Shown: positions 44,604-53,372 of the stretch, piece after piece | Numbering within the stretch: position 1 is the first letter of the stretch | Layout of the letters: the number at the start of each line of letters is the position of its first letter | Origin: Nocardiopsis mwathae | GTDB taxonomy: Bacteria; Actinomycetota; Actinomycetes; Streptosporangiales; Streptosporangiaceae | NCBI RefSeq assembly: GCF_014201195.1 | Contig: NZ_JACHDS010000001.1 | Span: 3,658,001-3,722,000, forward strand | Length of the DNA: 64,000 bases | Direction: 5' to 3' | Program-made: the position numbers and the translations under genes | The notes under the pieces: generated by a model | Seen by the model: the letters and a program-made list of their open reading frames with translations, nothing else | What the model was told of the DNA's origin: nothing | Database searches by the model: none

Positions 44604-45962
44604 ATGGCCATGCCCAACCGTCCACCGCGGGGAGTCGCTGTCACGGCTTCCGCGCTGTCACTGGTTCTCCTCGCCACCGGATGCGACTACATCGGCGGCA
44701 CCGGCGCGACGACGGCCGGGCGGGACGGTGCCGGCTGCGAGCCCTTCGAGGAGTGGTCCGACGTCGAGGGCGGCACCGTCACCGTCTACGCCTCCATCCG
44801 CGACGAGGAGGGCGAGCGGATGCAGCGGGCCTGGCAGGACTTCGCAGAATGCACCGGGATCGACATCCGCTACGAGGGCAGCGGGGAGTTCGAGGCGCAG
44901 GTCCAGGTCAAAGTCGACGGCGGAAACGCACCGGACATCGCGTTCTTCCCGCAGCCGGGCCTGCTCACGCGGTTCGTCGATTCCGGCGACGCCGTTCCGC
45001 TGCCCGACGGCGTCGCCGAACGCGCCCGCGAGGGATACCCCGAGGACTGGCTGCAGTACGTCGAACACGGCGGCGAGCTCTACGGCACCCCTCTCGGCGC
45101 CAATGTGAAGTCGTTCGTCTGGTACTCGCCCGGGTTCTTCGAGCGGAACGGCTACGAGATCCCGGAGTCCTGGGACGCGCTCATCGACCTGAGCGACACG
45201 ATCGCCGGCGACGGCGTCAAGCCGTGGTGCGCCGGCATCGAGTCCGGGGAGGCCACCGGCTGGCCGGTCACCGACTGGCTGGAGAACGTGATGCTCCGCG
45301 AGCACGGCCCCGACGTCTACGACCAGTGGATCGACCACGAGTTCCCGTTCGACGACCCCAAGGTGGTCCAGGCCCTCGACCGCGTCGACGGCATCCTGCG
45401 CAACCCCGACTACGTCAACGGCGGCCACGGCGGTGTGCAGAGCATCGCCACCACCTCCTCGCAGGACGGCGGGCTGCCCATCCTCGACGAGCAGTGCGGC
45501 ATGTACCTGATGGGCTCCTTCTACGCCGCGCAGTGGCCCGAAGGCACCGAGGTCGCCGAGGACGGAGACGTCTTCGCCTTCAATCTTCCGGCCATCGACG
45601 AGGAGGTCGGCACGCCGGTCCTCGGCGGCGGGGAGTTCGCCGCCGCCTTCTCCGACCGCCCCGAGGTCGTCGCCGTGCAGGAGTACATCGCCACCGTCGA
45701 CTACGCCGACCGCCGCGCCCAGGAGGGCGCCTGGTTCTCCGCGCACCGGGAACTCGACCTCGACGCGCTGGACAACCCCAACGACCGGTTGGCCGCCGAG
45801 CTGCTGCGCGACCCCGACACCGTGTTCCGCTGGGACGGCAGCGACTACATGCCGGCCGCCGTCGGCTCCGGCACCCTGTGGCGGGCCATGACCAACTGGA
45901 TCAACGGCTCGGACACCGAGGAGGTACTCGGCTACGTCGAGGACTCCTGGCCGCGGGCGTGA
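44604..45962 (+). CDS. ABC sugar-binding lipoprotein, alpha-glucoside type
   Basis: This 452-residue protein starts at ATG 44604 behind AGGAGG and has a lipobox LLATGC (lipidated C27). It is a family-1 extracellular binding protein: GGTVTVYASIRDEEGERMQRAW, KVDGGNAPDIAFFPQPGLLTRF, YGTPLGANVKSFVWYSP, and MYLMGSFYAAQWPEG near the C-terminal lobe. The wording matches AglE-like alpha-glucoside binders. With the two permeases downstream it forms an importer without its own ATPase, as usual in actinomycetes where a shared MsiK-type ATPase serves. No glycosidase or regulator gene adjoins. Confidence 0.9.
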   Translation: MAMPNRPPRGVAVTASALSLVLLATGCDYIGGTGATTAGRDGAGCEPFEEWSDVEGGTVTVYASIRDEEGERMQRAWQDFAECTGIDIRYEGSGEFEAQVQVKVDGGNAPDIAFFPQPGLLTRFVDSGDAVPLPDGVAERAREGYPEDWLQYVEHGGELYGTPLGANVKSFVWYSPGFFERNGYEIPESWDALIDLSDTIAGDGVKPWCAGIESGEATGWPVTDWLENVMLREHGPDVYDQWIDHEFPFDDPKVVQALDRVDGILRNPDYVNGGHGGVQSIATTSSQDGGLPILDEQCGMYLMGSFYAAQWPEGTEVAEDGDVFAFNLPAIDEEVGTPVLGGGEFAAAFSDRPEVVAVQEYIATVDYADRRAQEGAWFSAHRELDLDALDNPNDRLAAELLRDPDTVFRWDGSDYMPAAVGSGTLWRAMTNWINGSDTEEVLGYVEDSWPRA

Positions 45963-45992
45963 CGGCGGCGCACCGCACGCGGACACGGTGAA

Positions 45993-46018
45993 GGGGCAGT
46001 ACTCAGGGGCAGTACTCA
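45993..46018 (+). repeat. Two tandem 13-bp direct repeats before the first permease gene
   Basis: GGGGCAGTACTCA occurs twice in perfect tandem (45993-46005 and 46006-46018), followed by the ribosome site GGGAGGGA of the next gene. It looks like a small replication-slippage duplication. A regulatory role in spacing binding-protein and permease expression is possible. Confidence 0.85.
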
Positions 46019-46040
46019 GGGGAGGGATCCGGCGGCACCC

Positions 46041-47027
46041 ATGGCATTCGACATCTTCGCTGAGCTGCCCAAGCTTCTCTGGCTGGTCATCGCCGTGGCC
46101 GCGTTCCTCGCCGTCATCGGCGTCCTGCTCGTCGCCGTCGACGGCGGCCCGCGCACGCGCTACGACTGGTGGCAGGCGGCCTGCTTCCTGACCCCCGCCG
46201 GGATCCTGCTGCTGGTCGGCCTGGTCTACCCCGTCGTGCGCACCACCGTGCTCTCCTTCCACGGCCCGGGCGGCGACACACCGGTCGGCTGGGACAACTA
46301 CGTGTGGATGTTCACCCGGCCCGAGATCCTGCTGGTCCTGCGCAACACCCTGCTGTGGGTGGTGTTCGCCCCTCTGCTGGCCACCGCCACCGGCCTGGTC
46401 TACTCCGTCCTCGTCGACCGCTCCCGCTACGAGTCCGTCGCCAAGTCGCTGCTGTTCATGCCGATGGCGATCTCCTTCGTCGGCGCCAGCATCATCTGGA
46501 AGTTCGTCTACGCCTACCGCCCGGCCGGCGCCGACCAGATCGGCGTGCTCAACCAGCTCGTCGTGTGGGCCGGGGGCGAACCGCGGCCGTGGCTGCTCGA
46601 CGGCCCGCTGAACACGCTGCTGCTCATCGTCGTGCTCATCTGGATCCAGGCCGGATTCGCCATGGTCATCCTGTCGGCCGCCATCAAGGCCGTCCCCGCC
46701 GAGATCGTGGAGGCGGCGCGCATCGACGGCGTCAACGGCTGGCAGCTGTTCTGGCGCATCACCCTGCCGTCGATCTGGCCCACGGTGATGGTCGTGCTCA
46801 TCACCATCTCGGTGCAGACCCTCAAGGTCTTCGACATCGTCCGCACCATGACCGGCGGCCAGTTCGGCACCTCGGTCATCGCCAACGAGATGTACGGCCA
46901 GGCGTTCCGCTACGGCCAGCTCGGGCACGGCTCCGCCCTGGCCGTGTTCATGTTCGTTCTGGTCATTCCGCTCGTGCTGGTCCAGATCCGCAATGCCCGA
47001 CGCACCAGGGAGGCGCAGTCGCTGTGA
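46041..47027 (+). CDS. ABC sugar permease 1, alpha-glucoside type
   Basis: This 328-residue permease (MalF/AglF-like) has an N-terminal pair of hydrophobic segments not in MalG-type proteins (LWLVIAVAAFLAVIGVLLVAV and ACFLTPAGILLLVGLVYPVV). The inner-membrane coupling motif is EIVEAARIDGVNGWQLFWRI, and the IKAVPAEIV lead-in is typical. It forms half of the importer channel. The stop overlaps the next permease start by 4 bp. The gap of 78 bp after the binding-protein gene contains a small tandem repeat. Confidence 0.93.
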   Translation: MAFDIFAELPKLLWLVIAVAAFLAVIGVLLVAVDGGPRTRYDWWQAACFLTPAGILLLVGLVYPVVRTTVLSFHGPGGDTPVGWDNYVWMFTRPEILLVLRNTLLWVVFAPLLATATGLVYSVLVDRSRYESVAKSLLFMPMAISFVGASIIWKFVYAYRPAGADQIGVLNQLVVWAGGEPRPWLLDGPLNTLLLIVVLIWIQAGFAMVILSAAIKAVPAEIVEAARIDGVNGWQLFWRITLPSIWPTVMVVLITISVQTLKVFDIVRTMTGGQFGTSVIANEMYGQAFRYGQLGHGSALAVFMFVLVIPLVLVQIRNARRTREAQSL

Positions 47028-47986
47028 TCCTGTCCCCGCCCCGCGCCGCGCCCGAGCCCGCCCGGGCCGCTCCACGCCCCACCGCCGTCCAGCGCGTGCG
47101 GCGCCGGCTCTCGGGTTCGGGGGCCAGCGCCGCGGCCATCGTCATCGCGGTGCTGTGGACCCTGCCGACCGCCGGGCTGCTCATCTCCTCGCTGCGGCCC
47201 GAGGAGCAGATCAAGACCACCGGCTGGTGGACGTTCTTCGCCGAACCGGTGCTGACCCTGCGCAACTACGACGACGTCCTGTTCGGCGGAACCAGCCAGC
47301 GGCAACTGGCGAGCTACTTCGTCAACTCCTTCGTCATCGCGCTGCCGACCATGGTGTTCGTGGTCGTGCTCGCCGCACTCACCGCCTACGCCCTGGCCTG
47401 GATGAACTTTCCGGGGCGCGACTGGATCTTCATCGGGATCTTCGCACTGCAGATCGTCCCGCTGCAGATGTCGCTGGTGCCGCTGCTGAGCCTGTTCTCC
47501 GACGGCGTCACGATCGGCACCACCCAGGTCCTGCCGCCGTGGGACCTGCCCGGCGCCTTCCAGTTCACCCGGGTGTGGGTCGCGCACACCATCTTCGGGC
47601 TGCCGCTGGGCATCTTCCTGATGCACAACTTCATCACGCAGCTGCCGAAGAGCCTCATCGAGGCGGCGCGCGCCGACGGCGCCGGGCACGGCGTCATCTT
47701 CCGCCGGATCGTGCTCCCCCTGATCGTGCCCGCCCTGGTGTCGCTGTCCATCCTGCAGTTCCTGTGGGGGTGGAACGACCTGCTGGTGGCGCTGATCTTC
47801 GCCGGGGGCAGCGTCGAGGTGGCCCCGCTGACCGTCCGGCTCGCCGAGATGGCCGGGACGCGCGGTGAGGAGTGGCAGCGGCTGACCGCCGGCGCGTTCG
47901 TGTCCATGGTGGTGCCGCTGATCGTGTTCTTCTCACTGCAGCGCTACTTCGTGCGGGGGCTGCTCGCCGGAAGCATGAAGGGCTGA
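47024..47986 (+). CDS. ABC sugar permease 2, alpha-glucoside type
   Basis: The start GTG 47024 overlaps the preceding stop (GTGA); the protein has 320 residues. The N-terminal 30 residues are Pro/Ala/Arg-rich and cytoplasmic, then about six membrane helices follow. The MalG-type coupling motif is SLIEAARADGAGHGVIFRRI, followed by VLPLIVPALVSLSILQFLWGWNDLLV. It pairs with the upstream permease to import an oligosaccharide, probably maltose-like or trehalose-like. A small hairpin lies past its end, where it meets the convergent zinc-motif gene. Confidence 0.93.
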   Translation: MILSPPRAAPEPARAAPRPTAVQRVRRRLSGSGASAAAIVIAVLWTLPTAGLLISSLRPEEQIKTTGWWTFFAEPVLTLRNYDDVLFGGTSQRQLASYFVNSFVIALPTMVFVVVLAALTAYALAWMNFPGRDWIFIGIFALQIVPLQMSLVPLLSLFSDGVTIGTTQVLPPWDLPGAFQFTRVWVAHTIFGLPLGIFLMHNFITQLPKSLIEAARADGAGHGVIFRRIVLPLIVPALVSLSILQFLWGWNDLLVALIFAGGSVEVAPLTVRLAEMAGTRGEEWQRLTAGAFVSMVVPLIVFFSLQRYFVRGLLAGSMKG

Positions 47987-47996
47987 GCCGCGCGGG

Positions 47997-48010
47997 CGGT
48001 CCGAGGACCG
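47997..48010. terminator. Short hairpin between convergent genes
   Basis: CGGTCC (47997-48002) and GGACCG (48005-48010) are perfect complements around GA. The stem is short, but it sits in the 29-bp gap between the permease and the convergent zinc-motif gene, where a terminator is expected. Confidence 0.35.
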
Positions 48011-48015
48011 ACCGG

Positions 48016-48426
48016 CTACCAGCCCGTGGGCAGCCGACCGGTCCCCTTGCAGATGGGGCAGGTCGTGCCGGAGCGGGTCCGCCCGGTTCCGCCGCAGTCG
48101 ACGCAGAACCCCTCCTTGCCGGTGATCGGGGCCATCGCGGCGTGGAAGCGGTTGACGACGGTGATGGCGGCGTCACCCAGGTCGCCGCCGATCGCCGGGT
48201 TGTGCAGGAGGTTGTAGGCGTGGTCGGCGATGACGCAGATCGCGTCGACGGTGCCGGTGACGACGGTCTGGCCGGAGGAGTCGGTCCTGGCTTCGGCGAG
48301 CGCCTGCTGCGCGGCCTGGTGGAAGGGGTTGGCGTCGCGGGTGGTGGCCACCGCCGTCGCGGCCATCCAGGCGGCGAACGGGCCGGGCAGGGTCAGGGAG
48401 AGCCGGGTGGGCAGTTCGTACCGCAT
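48016..48426 (-). CDS. Unknown protein with DnaJ-like zinc motif
   Basis: The start ATG 48426 follows AAGGAG and gives 136 residues. Residues 1-105 show no recognised family: a helical soluble domain (LPTRLSLTLPGPFAAWMAA, and NLLHNPAIGGDLGDAAITVV). The C-terminus carries two CxxCxGxG repeats, CVDCGGTGRTRSG and CPICKGTGRLP, as in the central zinc-binding domain of DnaJ, though only two of the usual four are present, enough for one zinc ion. It may be a small zinc-binding protein that touches chaperone clients, but no function can be assigned. It converges on the sugar permease gene. Confidence 0.75.
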   Translation of the reverse strand: MRYELPTRLSLTLPGPFAAWMAATAVATTRDANPFHQAAQQALAEARTDSSGQTVVTGTVDAICVIADHAYNLLHNPAIGGDLGDAAITVVNRFHAAMAPITGKEGFCVDCGGTGRTRSGTTCPICKGTGRLPTGW

Positions 48427-48584
48427 CGGGGGCTCCTTCTGCAGGGATTCCGGCGGCTCGCCCCCGGGCGCCGGGTCCCCGATGCCGCGGGGGAATCCGC
48501 GCACGACGCGCGTGGCGGGGCCGCTACCGGAGGTCCTCACCCTACTACCGGCACGCTCACCCGGGGAGGGGCGCCGACCCCTAT

Positions 48585-48623
48585 CCCTGTCGTGCCCTGT
48601 CGTGCCCTGTCGTGCCCTGTCGT
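48585..48623. repeat. 10-bp tandem repeat, about four copies
   Basis: The unit CGTGCCCTGT is repeated three times exactly (48591-48620), with partial copies CCCTGT before (48585-48590) and CGT after. It lies between the zinc-motif gene and the anchored-protein gene. It is probably a slippage-prone simple repeat whose copy number may vary between strains. Confidence 0.9.
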
Positions 48624-48695
48624 CGAACGCGGCGCAGCGCACCGACGACCGGCGACCGTCGGGCCCGCTTCACCGCGGTCGACGCGGGCACAGGG

Positions 48696-49571
48696 TCAGC
48701 CGCCGACCTCGTACTCCTGGTCGCGCAGGCTGTCCACGATCCTCTCGATGACGTCGGAGTCGGCGGCGTCGGAGATCCCGGTGTCGGTGAGGACGGTGAA
48801 GGCGCGGACGGCGTCGTCCTCCGCGGGGTTGGGGACGACGACGGTGTGCACTTCGGCGGTGGGCGGCTGGCAGCCCTTCTCGGGGTCCTTCAGCTTCACG
48901 TCGACGATGGCGCGGTGCCCTTCGAGCCCGTTGTTGGAGAACGGCTCCACCGACCGCACCTCGGTCTCCCCCGGTCCGGCGTCGGTGGTGAAGCTGAGCT
49001 CGGCCCACTTGGAGGCCACACCCTCGGCCATGGCGGAGGTGTCCCGGGTCTCGGTGATGCCCTGTGCCCCGGTGACCGCCCGGTCGCCCCAGCCCTCGCA
49101 GGGCTTGTCCTTGTAGACGGCGACGCCGCTCATCGCGATCTCGGGCATGCCGTTCTCGTCCTCGCCCTGCCCGATGATGGTCCCGTCGCCCTTGGCCATC
49201 CAGTCGTCGTCGGACGGGGGCACCTCGTAGGTGAAGCCCCACTTGTCGGAGGCGACGGTCCGCCACCCCGGGTTGATCAGCCGCTCGGTCTCCCGGGGGG
49301 ACGGCGACGGCCCGTCGGCGGGCTCGTCCTCGGGCTCCGCGGCGGGTGTGGCGTCCGGCACCGGCGGGGGCGCGGCGGCCTGCGGATCGTCGCTCAGCGC
49401 GTTCCACACCACCACGGCGGCGATGGCCACCGCCACGACCATGACCAGGGCCAGCAGGCCCAGCATGAGGGGGCTCGGCCCACCCGCGGAGCGCGGTGCC
49501 GCCGGCTGCGGGTGCCGCGGGTAGCCGTATTCGCCGTTGTCGCCGTTCTGCGGATGTCCTGGCCAAGTCAC
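48696..49571 (-). CDS. Membrane-anchored unknown protein, 291 aa
   Basis: Starting at GTG 49571, the protein has a Pro/Gly-rich cytoplasmic N-terminus (about 35 residues), one membrane helix (LMLGLLALVMVVAVAIAAVVVW), a Pro/Ala/Asp/Glu-rich linker, and an extracellular domain of about 190 residues. That domain begins near ERLINPGWRTVASDKWGFTYEV, contains two cysteines (KPCEGWG and KGCQPP) that may form a disulfide, and ends near RIVDSLRDQEYEVGG. This resembles widespread actinobacterial proteins with a proline-rich head, one helix and an outer domain of unknown role. No family was recognised. The gene is monocistronic and leftward. Confidence 0.75.
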   Translation of the reverse strand: MTWPGHPQNGDNGEYGYPRHPQPAAPRSAGGPSPLMLGLLALVMVVAVAIAAVVVWNALSDDPQAAAPPPVPDATPAAEPEDEPADGPSPSPRETERLINPGWRTVASDKWGFTYEVPPSDDDWMAKGDGTIIGQGEDENGMPEIAMSGVAVYKDKPCEGWGDRAVTGAQGITETRDTSAMAEGVASKWAELSFTTDAGPGETEVRSVEPFSNNGLEGHRAIVDVKLKDPEKGCQPPTAEVHTVVVPNPAEDDAVRAFTVLTDTGISDAADSDVIERIVDSLRDQEYEVGG

Positions 49572-49645
49572 GGCGCCGACTCTAGAGGGTCTCCATAACT
49601 TCCCGGTCACCTGGGGAGCCGGAGCCGGAGCCGCGCGGCGTCGGC

Positions 49646-50539
49646 TCAGTCCCCGCGCAGGACGGCCTGGGCGGCGTTGAGTGCGGTGATGCGGTAGGCC
49701 GCGCCGAAGAGGCACACGTGCACCAGCAGCGGGTGGAGCTGGTGCAGGGGGATCCGCTCGCGCCACCCGGAGGCCAGCGGGAACGCCTCGTTGTAGCCGT
49801 CACGGACCCGGTCCAGGTGCGGCAGGCCGAACAGCGCCAGCATGGCGAGGTCGGCCTCCCGGTGGCCGCCGTGGGCGGCGGGGTCGACGATCACCGCGCC
49901 GTCGTCCTGCCAGATGACGTTGCCGCTCCACAGATCGCCGTGGATGCGGGCGGGCGGTTCGGGCCGGCCGGCCAGGTCGCCGATGGAGTCGACGGCCCGC
50001 TCGATGACGCGTACGTCGGCCGGTGTCAGCGCGCCGCGGTCGGTGGCACGGGCGAGGTAGGGCAGCAGCCGCTGCTCGGCGTAGAACTCCGGCCAGGAGT
50101 CGCGCGGGGTGTTGTCCAGGGGCAGCGGGCCGATGAAGCCGTCACGGGGCGCCCCGAAGTACTCGGCCGGTGTGGCGTGCATGGCGGCGAGCTGGTGGCC
50201 GAAGCGCTCGGCCGCCTCGGGGGTCGGCGGGGCTTCCTCCACCCACGGCAGCACCAGGGTGCGGTCGTCGGCGCCGAGCACCTCCGGTACCGGGGAGCCG
50301 AACGAGCCGCCCAGCCACGCCAGCCCCCGCGCCTCGGTGGCGAACATCCCGGCGAACTCCCCCTCGGGGGCGGCATCGGGCAGCGCCTTGACGAACACCC
50401 GGGCGCCGTCGTCCAGTTCGGCGCGGTACAGCTCCCAGGCGTGGCTCGACCCCAGGGGCGCGAGCGTCGCGACGGCGCGGCCGGTCAGCTCCGCGACCCG
50501 GTCGGCGACCGTCGGCGCCACCCGCTCCTCAGAGCGCAC
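49646..50539 (-). CDS. Fructosamine-kinase-family phosphotransferase
   Basis: This 297-residue protein of the fructosamine kinase/aminoglycoside-phosphotransferase-like fold has the catalytic loop ARIHGDLWSGNVIW and the metal-binding VIVDPAAHGGHREADLAMLALFG, both diagnostic for the family. WPEFYAEQRLLPYL is also conserved. Such kinases phosphorylate ketosamines on glycated amines so that they break down, a protein or metabolite repair reaction. Its first 11 bases overlap the end of the low-molecular-weight tyrosine phosphatase gene, so the two are co-expressed. In several bacteria the pair is linked and the phosphatase is proposed to remove the phosphate. Confidence 0.87.
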   Translation of the reverse strand: MRSEERVAPTVADRVAELTGRAVATLAPLGSSHAWELYRAELDDGARVFVKALPDAAPEGEFAGMFATEARGLAWLGGSFGSPVPEVLGADDRTLVLPWVEEAPPTPEAAERFGHQLAAMHATPAEYFGAPRDGFIGPLPLDNTPRDSWPEFYAEQRLLPYLARATDRGALTPADVRVIERAVDSIGDLAGRPEPPARIHGDLWSGNVIWQDDGAVIVDPAAHGGHREADLAMLALFGLPHLDRVRDGYNEAFPLASGWRERIPLHQLHPLLVHVCLFGAAYRITALNAAQAVLRGD

Positions 50540-51101
50540 CGGGGGTGTCCCGGTCGTCGCGGCCGCGGGCGAGCCCGGCGCGGGGGCCGAAGCGGACGAC
50601 CAGTTCGCCGGTCAGCCCCTTGGCGGCCGCCTCCACCATGCTCAAAACGGTGCTGAAGCCGTCGTCGCCCCCGTAATAGGGGTCGGGCACCTCGGGGTTG
50701 GGACCGCCGCCGGGCGCGAACGAGCGGAACAGCATGACGCGCTCGGCGGCCTCGGCGCGGTCGGGGGCGAGCCGCAGCACGTCGTCGAGGTTGTCGAGGT
50801 CCATCACGAGGATGAGGTCCCGTTCGGCGAACCAGTCGGGGTCGAACTTCCGCGCGACGTGGTCGGTGAGGTACCCGTGGACGCGCAGGGTCGAGGCGGC
50901 GCGCGCGTCCATCGGTGAGCCGATGTGCCAGCTCCCGGTTCCGGAGCTGTCGACCTCGACGAGGTCGCCGATCCCGGCGCGCTCCAGGTCGGCCGTCACG
51001 ACCTTCTCGGCCATCGGGGACCTGCAGATGTTGCCCAGGCACACGATGGCGATCCGGTAGGGCCCGGCGGGGTCACGAGGTTCCGGCAAGCTCATGGTCA
51101 T
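50529..51101 (-). CDS. Low-molecular-weight protein tyrosine phosphatase family
   Basis: This 190-residue protein has the P-loop C21-LGNIC-R27 (V-C-x5-R-S) followed by PMAEKV, and the general-acid loop VPDPYYGGDDGF. It would dephosphorylate tyrosine or small sugar phosphates. A C-terminal basic tail after VRFGPRAGLARGRDD overlaps the kinase gene. The overlap with a fructosamine kinase supports a joint role in deglycation, as proposed for such pairs in other bacteria. The start has GAGCTTGCC upstream and is not strong. It is divergent to nothing; its promoter must lie in 51102-51218. Confidence 0.88.
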   Translation of the reverse strand: MTMSLPEPRDPAGPYRIAIVCLGNICRSPMAEKVVTADLERAGIGDLVEVDSSGTGSWHIGSPMDARAASTLRVHGYLTDHVARKFDPDWFAERDLILVMDLDNLDDVLRLAPDRAEAAERVMLFRSFAPGGGPNPEVPDPYYGGDDGFSTVLSMVEAAAKGLTGELVVRFGPRAGLARGRDDRDTPGAL

Positions 51102-51218
51102 TACCGTAACCGAGGATCGACCGCCTGAACGGGACGAACGCTCCCGCGCGCGGACATCGCCCGGTCGCGCGGACCGGTCCGGGCACCGCGCCGCGGCGTT
51201 CCACCCCCGAAATCCCCT

Positions 51219-51248
51219 TCACCCCCGGATCACCGTTTTCGGGGGTGA
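51219..51248 (-). terminator. Terminator after the signalling operon
   Basis: TCACCCCCG (51219-51227) and CGGGGGTGA (51240-51248) form a perfect 9-bp stem with a 12-nt loop just beyond the receiver gene's stop. A second hairpin, GGGGTGA and TCACCCC at 51242-51257, overlaps the coding end. Read on the minus strand the loop begins AAAACGG. Confidence 0.65.
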
Positions 51249-51250
51249 TG

Positions 51251-51679
51251 TCACCCCTTGGGCAGCCGCACCACGGTGACGAAGAAGTCGTCGATCTGCC
51301 GCACGACCTGGATGAACTGGTCGAAGTCGACCGGCTTGGCCACATAGGCGTTGGCGTGCAGCCGGTAGCTGCGCAGGATGTCCTCCTCGGCCTCCGACGT
51401 GGTCAACACCACGATCGGGATGTGCGCGAGCTCCTCGTCCTTCTTGACCTCCTCCAGCACCTCGCGGCCGTCCTTGCGGGGCAGGTTGAGGTCGAGCAGG
51501 ATCAGGTGCGGGCGGGGCGCGTCGGCGTACTCCCCGTCGCGGCGCAGGAACCGCAGCGCCTCGACACCGTCGGAGACCACGTGCAGGCGGTTGCCCACCT
51601 TGTGCTCTTCGAAGGCCTCCTTGGTCATCAGGACGTCACCGGGGTCGTCCTCGACCAGCAGCACCTCTATGGGTTGCAC
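51251..51679 (-). CDS. Stand-alone response regulator (Rcp1-like receiver)
   Basis: This 142-residue single receiver domain has acidic pocket E10-D11-D12, phosphoacceptor D63 in LILLDLNLP, and the conserved lysine in [10 protein letters not shown]. There is no output domain. The subtype resembles the Rcp1 receivers that partner cyanobacterial phytochrome-like kinases. The GTG 51679 start has a GAGG-type ribosome site; TTG codons upstream are possible. It is the last gene after the CHASE3 kinase (22-bp gap) and the receiver-phosphatase. It is probably phosphorylated by that kinase and passes the signal on by protein contact. Confidence 0.9.
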   Translation of the reverse strand: MQPIEVLLVEDDPGDVLMTKEAFEEHKVGNRLHVVSDGVEALRFLRRDGEYADAPRPHLILLDLNLPRKDGREVLEEVKKDEELAHIPIVVLTTSEAEEDILRSYRLHANAYVAKPVDFDQFIQVVRQIDDFFVTVVRLPKG

Positions 51680-51701
51680 CAAAGTGACCTCGCTCAACGT
51701 C

Positions 51702-53372
51702 TCAGACCTTCTCGGTACGGTCCCCGGAGTCACGGGGAGTGCTGTCGTCCCCCGCCTCATCGGGGCCGGAGACGTCGGTCGCGGCGGGGCGCGACGGGTC
51801 GGTGTCCTCCGTGCTCCCCTCCTCAACAGGCAGCGACCAGCATATGCGGGTCCCCGGGTGGTCCGAATCCGTGTCGAGCCAGATGCGGCCGCCGTGGAAC
51901 TCGATGATCTTCTTGCACATGGCCAGGCCGATGCCGGTCCCGCCGTACTTATCGCGGGTGTGCAGCCGCTGGAAGATCACGAAGATGCGCTCGGCGTACT
52001 GGGGTTCGATGCCGATGCCGTTGTCGGCGCAGCAGAAGACCCACTCGCCCTCACGGCGCTCACAGCTCACATAGACCCGCGGCGGATCCTCGCCGCGGAA
52101 CTTCACGGCATTGCCGACGAGGTTGAAGAACACCTGGGTGAGCAGGGTCCTGTCGCCCTCGATGGTGGGCATGTCATCGCCGGTGACGACCGCCCCGGCC
52201 TCGTCGAGCCGGGTCTCCAGGCTGCTCAACGCGTCCTGGAGGGCGACGTTGAGGTCCACATGGGTGAAGTTCTTGGTCCGGCCCACCCGCGAGAACGCGA
52301 GCAGGTCGTTGATCAGGGTCTGCATGCGCTTGGCACCCTCGACCGCGAAGTCGATGTAGGAGTCGGCTCGGTCGTCGAGCTGGCCCCGGTAGCGGCGCTG
52401 CAGCAGCTGGCAGAAACTGGCGACCTTGCGCAGCGGCTCCTGCAGGTCGTGGGAGGCGACGTAGGCGAACTGCTCCAGCTCCAGGTTGGACCGGCGCAGC
52501 TCCTCGGTCTGACGCTCCAGCAGCTCCGACTGCTCCTGCAACTGGCGCCGGGCCGCGCGGACCTCGTGCAGGTCGCTGACGATGCGCTCGCGCATGGCGT
52601 CGACGTCGCGGCCGACCCGCTCGATCTCGGGCGGGCCGTGCAGGGCGACGCGGTGGGCGTAGTAGCCCTCCGAGACCTGGGAGAGGTGCCCGGCGAGCTC
52701 GTCCAGCGGGCGCAGCACCCAGTGCTGCAGCATGACCCACAGGAAGACCGACATCACCACGACGACGAAGCCCACCAGCATGAGCAGCGCCACCACCTGC
52801 TGGGTGGCCACCGTCAGGCCGTCGCGGGCCTGGGTGAGCTCCTGGTCGATGCGGGTCTGGGCCTTGGTGCCGGCGGCGCGCAGCTCGTCGAAGCGCTCGC
52901 GGCCCAGGCGGTAGTCCTCGGCGCTGACCTCCTCGCCCTCGTGCACCTTCTCCAGGGTGGGGTCGGCGAAGTCCGTGGTCCAGGCGTCGCCGGCCTCCAG
53001 CAGCTCGTGGATGTCGGAGGCGATGTCGCTGTCGTCCCGGGCGATCCGGTCCAGGACGGGCTTGCTCTCGGTGATCGCCTGCTTGCCCTGCTCATAGGGG
53101 GCGAGGAACTCGATCTCGGAGGTGAGCGCGTACCCGCGGATCCCGTTGTCCTGGTTGAGGTAGGCGGACATGGTCTGCTGCACGGCGCTCTGGGCGGGGG
53201 TGAGCTGGTCCACCTGCCGGTTCAGCGACTCACGGGCGTTGAACGCGGCGAAGGTGATCGTCGACACCGAGGCGACGAGCACCACCGCGACGGAGGCCAG
53301 CAGGACCGTGACCCGGCGGCGCAGCGACCACGGCCCCCCGCTGCCCCCCAGGGGCGGCTCCATCGGACTCAC
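51702..53372 (-). CDS. CHASE3-HAMP sensor histidine kinase
   Basis: This 556-residue kinase has TM1 (residues about 19-41) and a CHASE3 extracellular helical sensor (about 45-185; [12 protein letters not shown] is diagnostic). TM2 (about 190-212) and a HAMP domain follow. The HisKA helix carries phosphoaccepting H308 in [12 protein letters not shown], and the ATPase domain has [19 protein letters not shown] and [13 protein letters not shown]. The C-terminal 45 residues are acidic and low-complexity. The GTG at 53372 overlaps the stop of the upstream receiver-phosphatase (GTGA); ATG 53363 is an alternative. The arrangement fits a partner-switching signalling pathway in which the kinase feeds two receivers. 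Confidence 0.93.
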   Translation of the reverse strand: MSPMEPPLGGSGGPWSLRRRVTVLLASVAVVLVASVSTITFAAFNARESLNRQVDQLTPAQSAVQQTMSAYLNQDNGIRGYALTSEIEFLAPYEQGKQAITESKPVLDRIARDDSDIASDIHELLEAGDAWTTDFADPTLEKVHEGEEVSAEDYRLGRERFDELRAAGTKAQTRIDQELTQARDGLTVATQQVVALLMLVGFVVVVMSVFLWVMLQHWVLRPLDELAGHLSQVSEGYYAHRVALHGPPEIERVGRDVDAMRERIVSDLHEVRAARRQLQEQSELLERQTEELRRSNLELEQFAYVASHDLQEPLRKVASFCQLLQRRYRGQLDDRADSYIDFAVEGAKRMQTLINDLLAFSRVGRTKNFTHVDLNVALQDALSSLETRLDEAGAVVTGDDMPTIEGDRTLLTQVFFNLVGNAVKFRGEDPPRVYVSCERREGEWVFCCADNGIGIEPQYAERIFVIFQRLHTRDKYGGTGIGLAMCKKIIEFHGGRIWLDTDSDHPGTRICWSLPVEEGSTEDTDPSRPAATDVSGPDEAGDDSTPRDSGDRTEKV

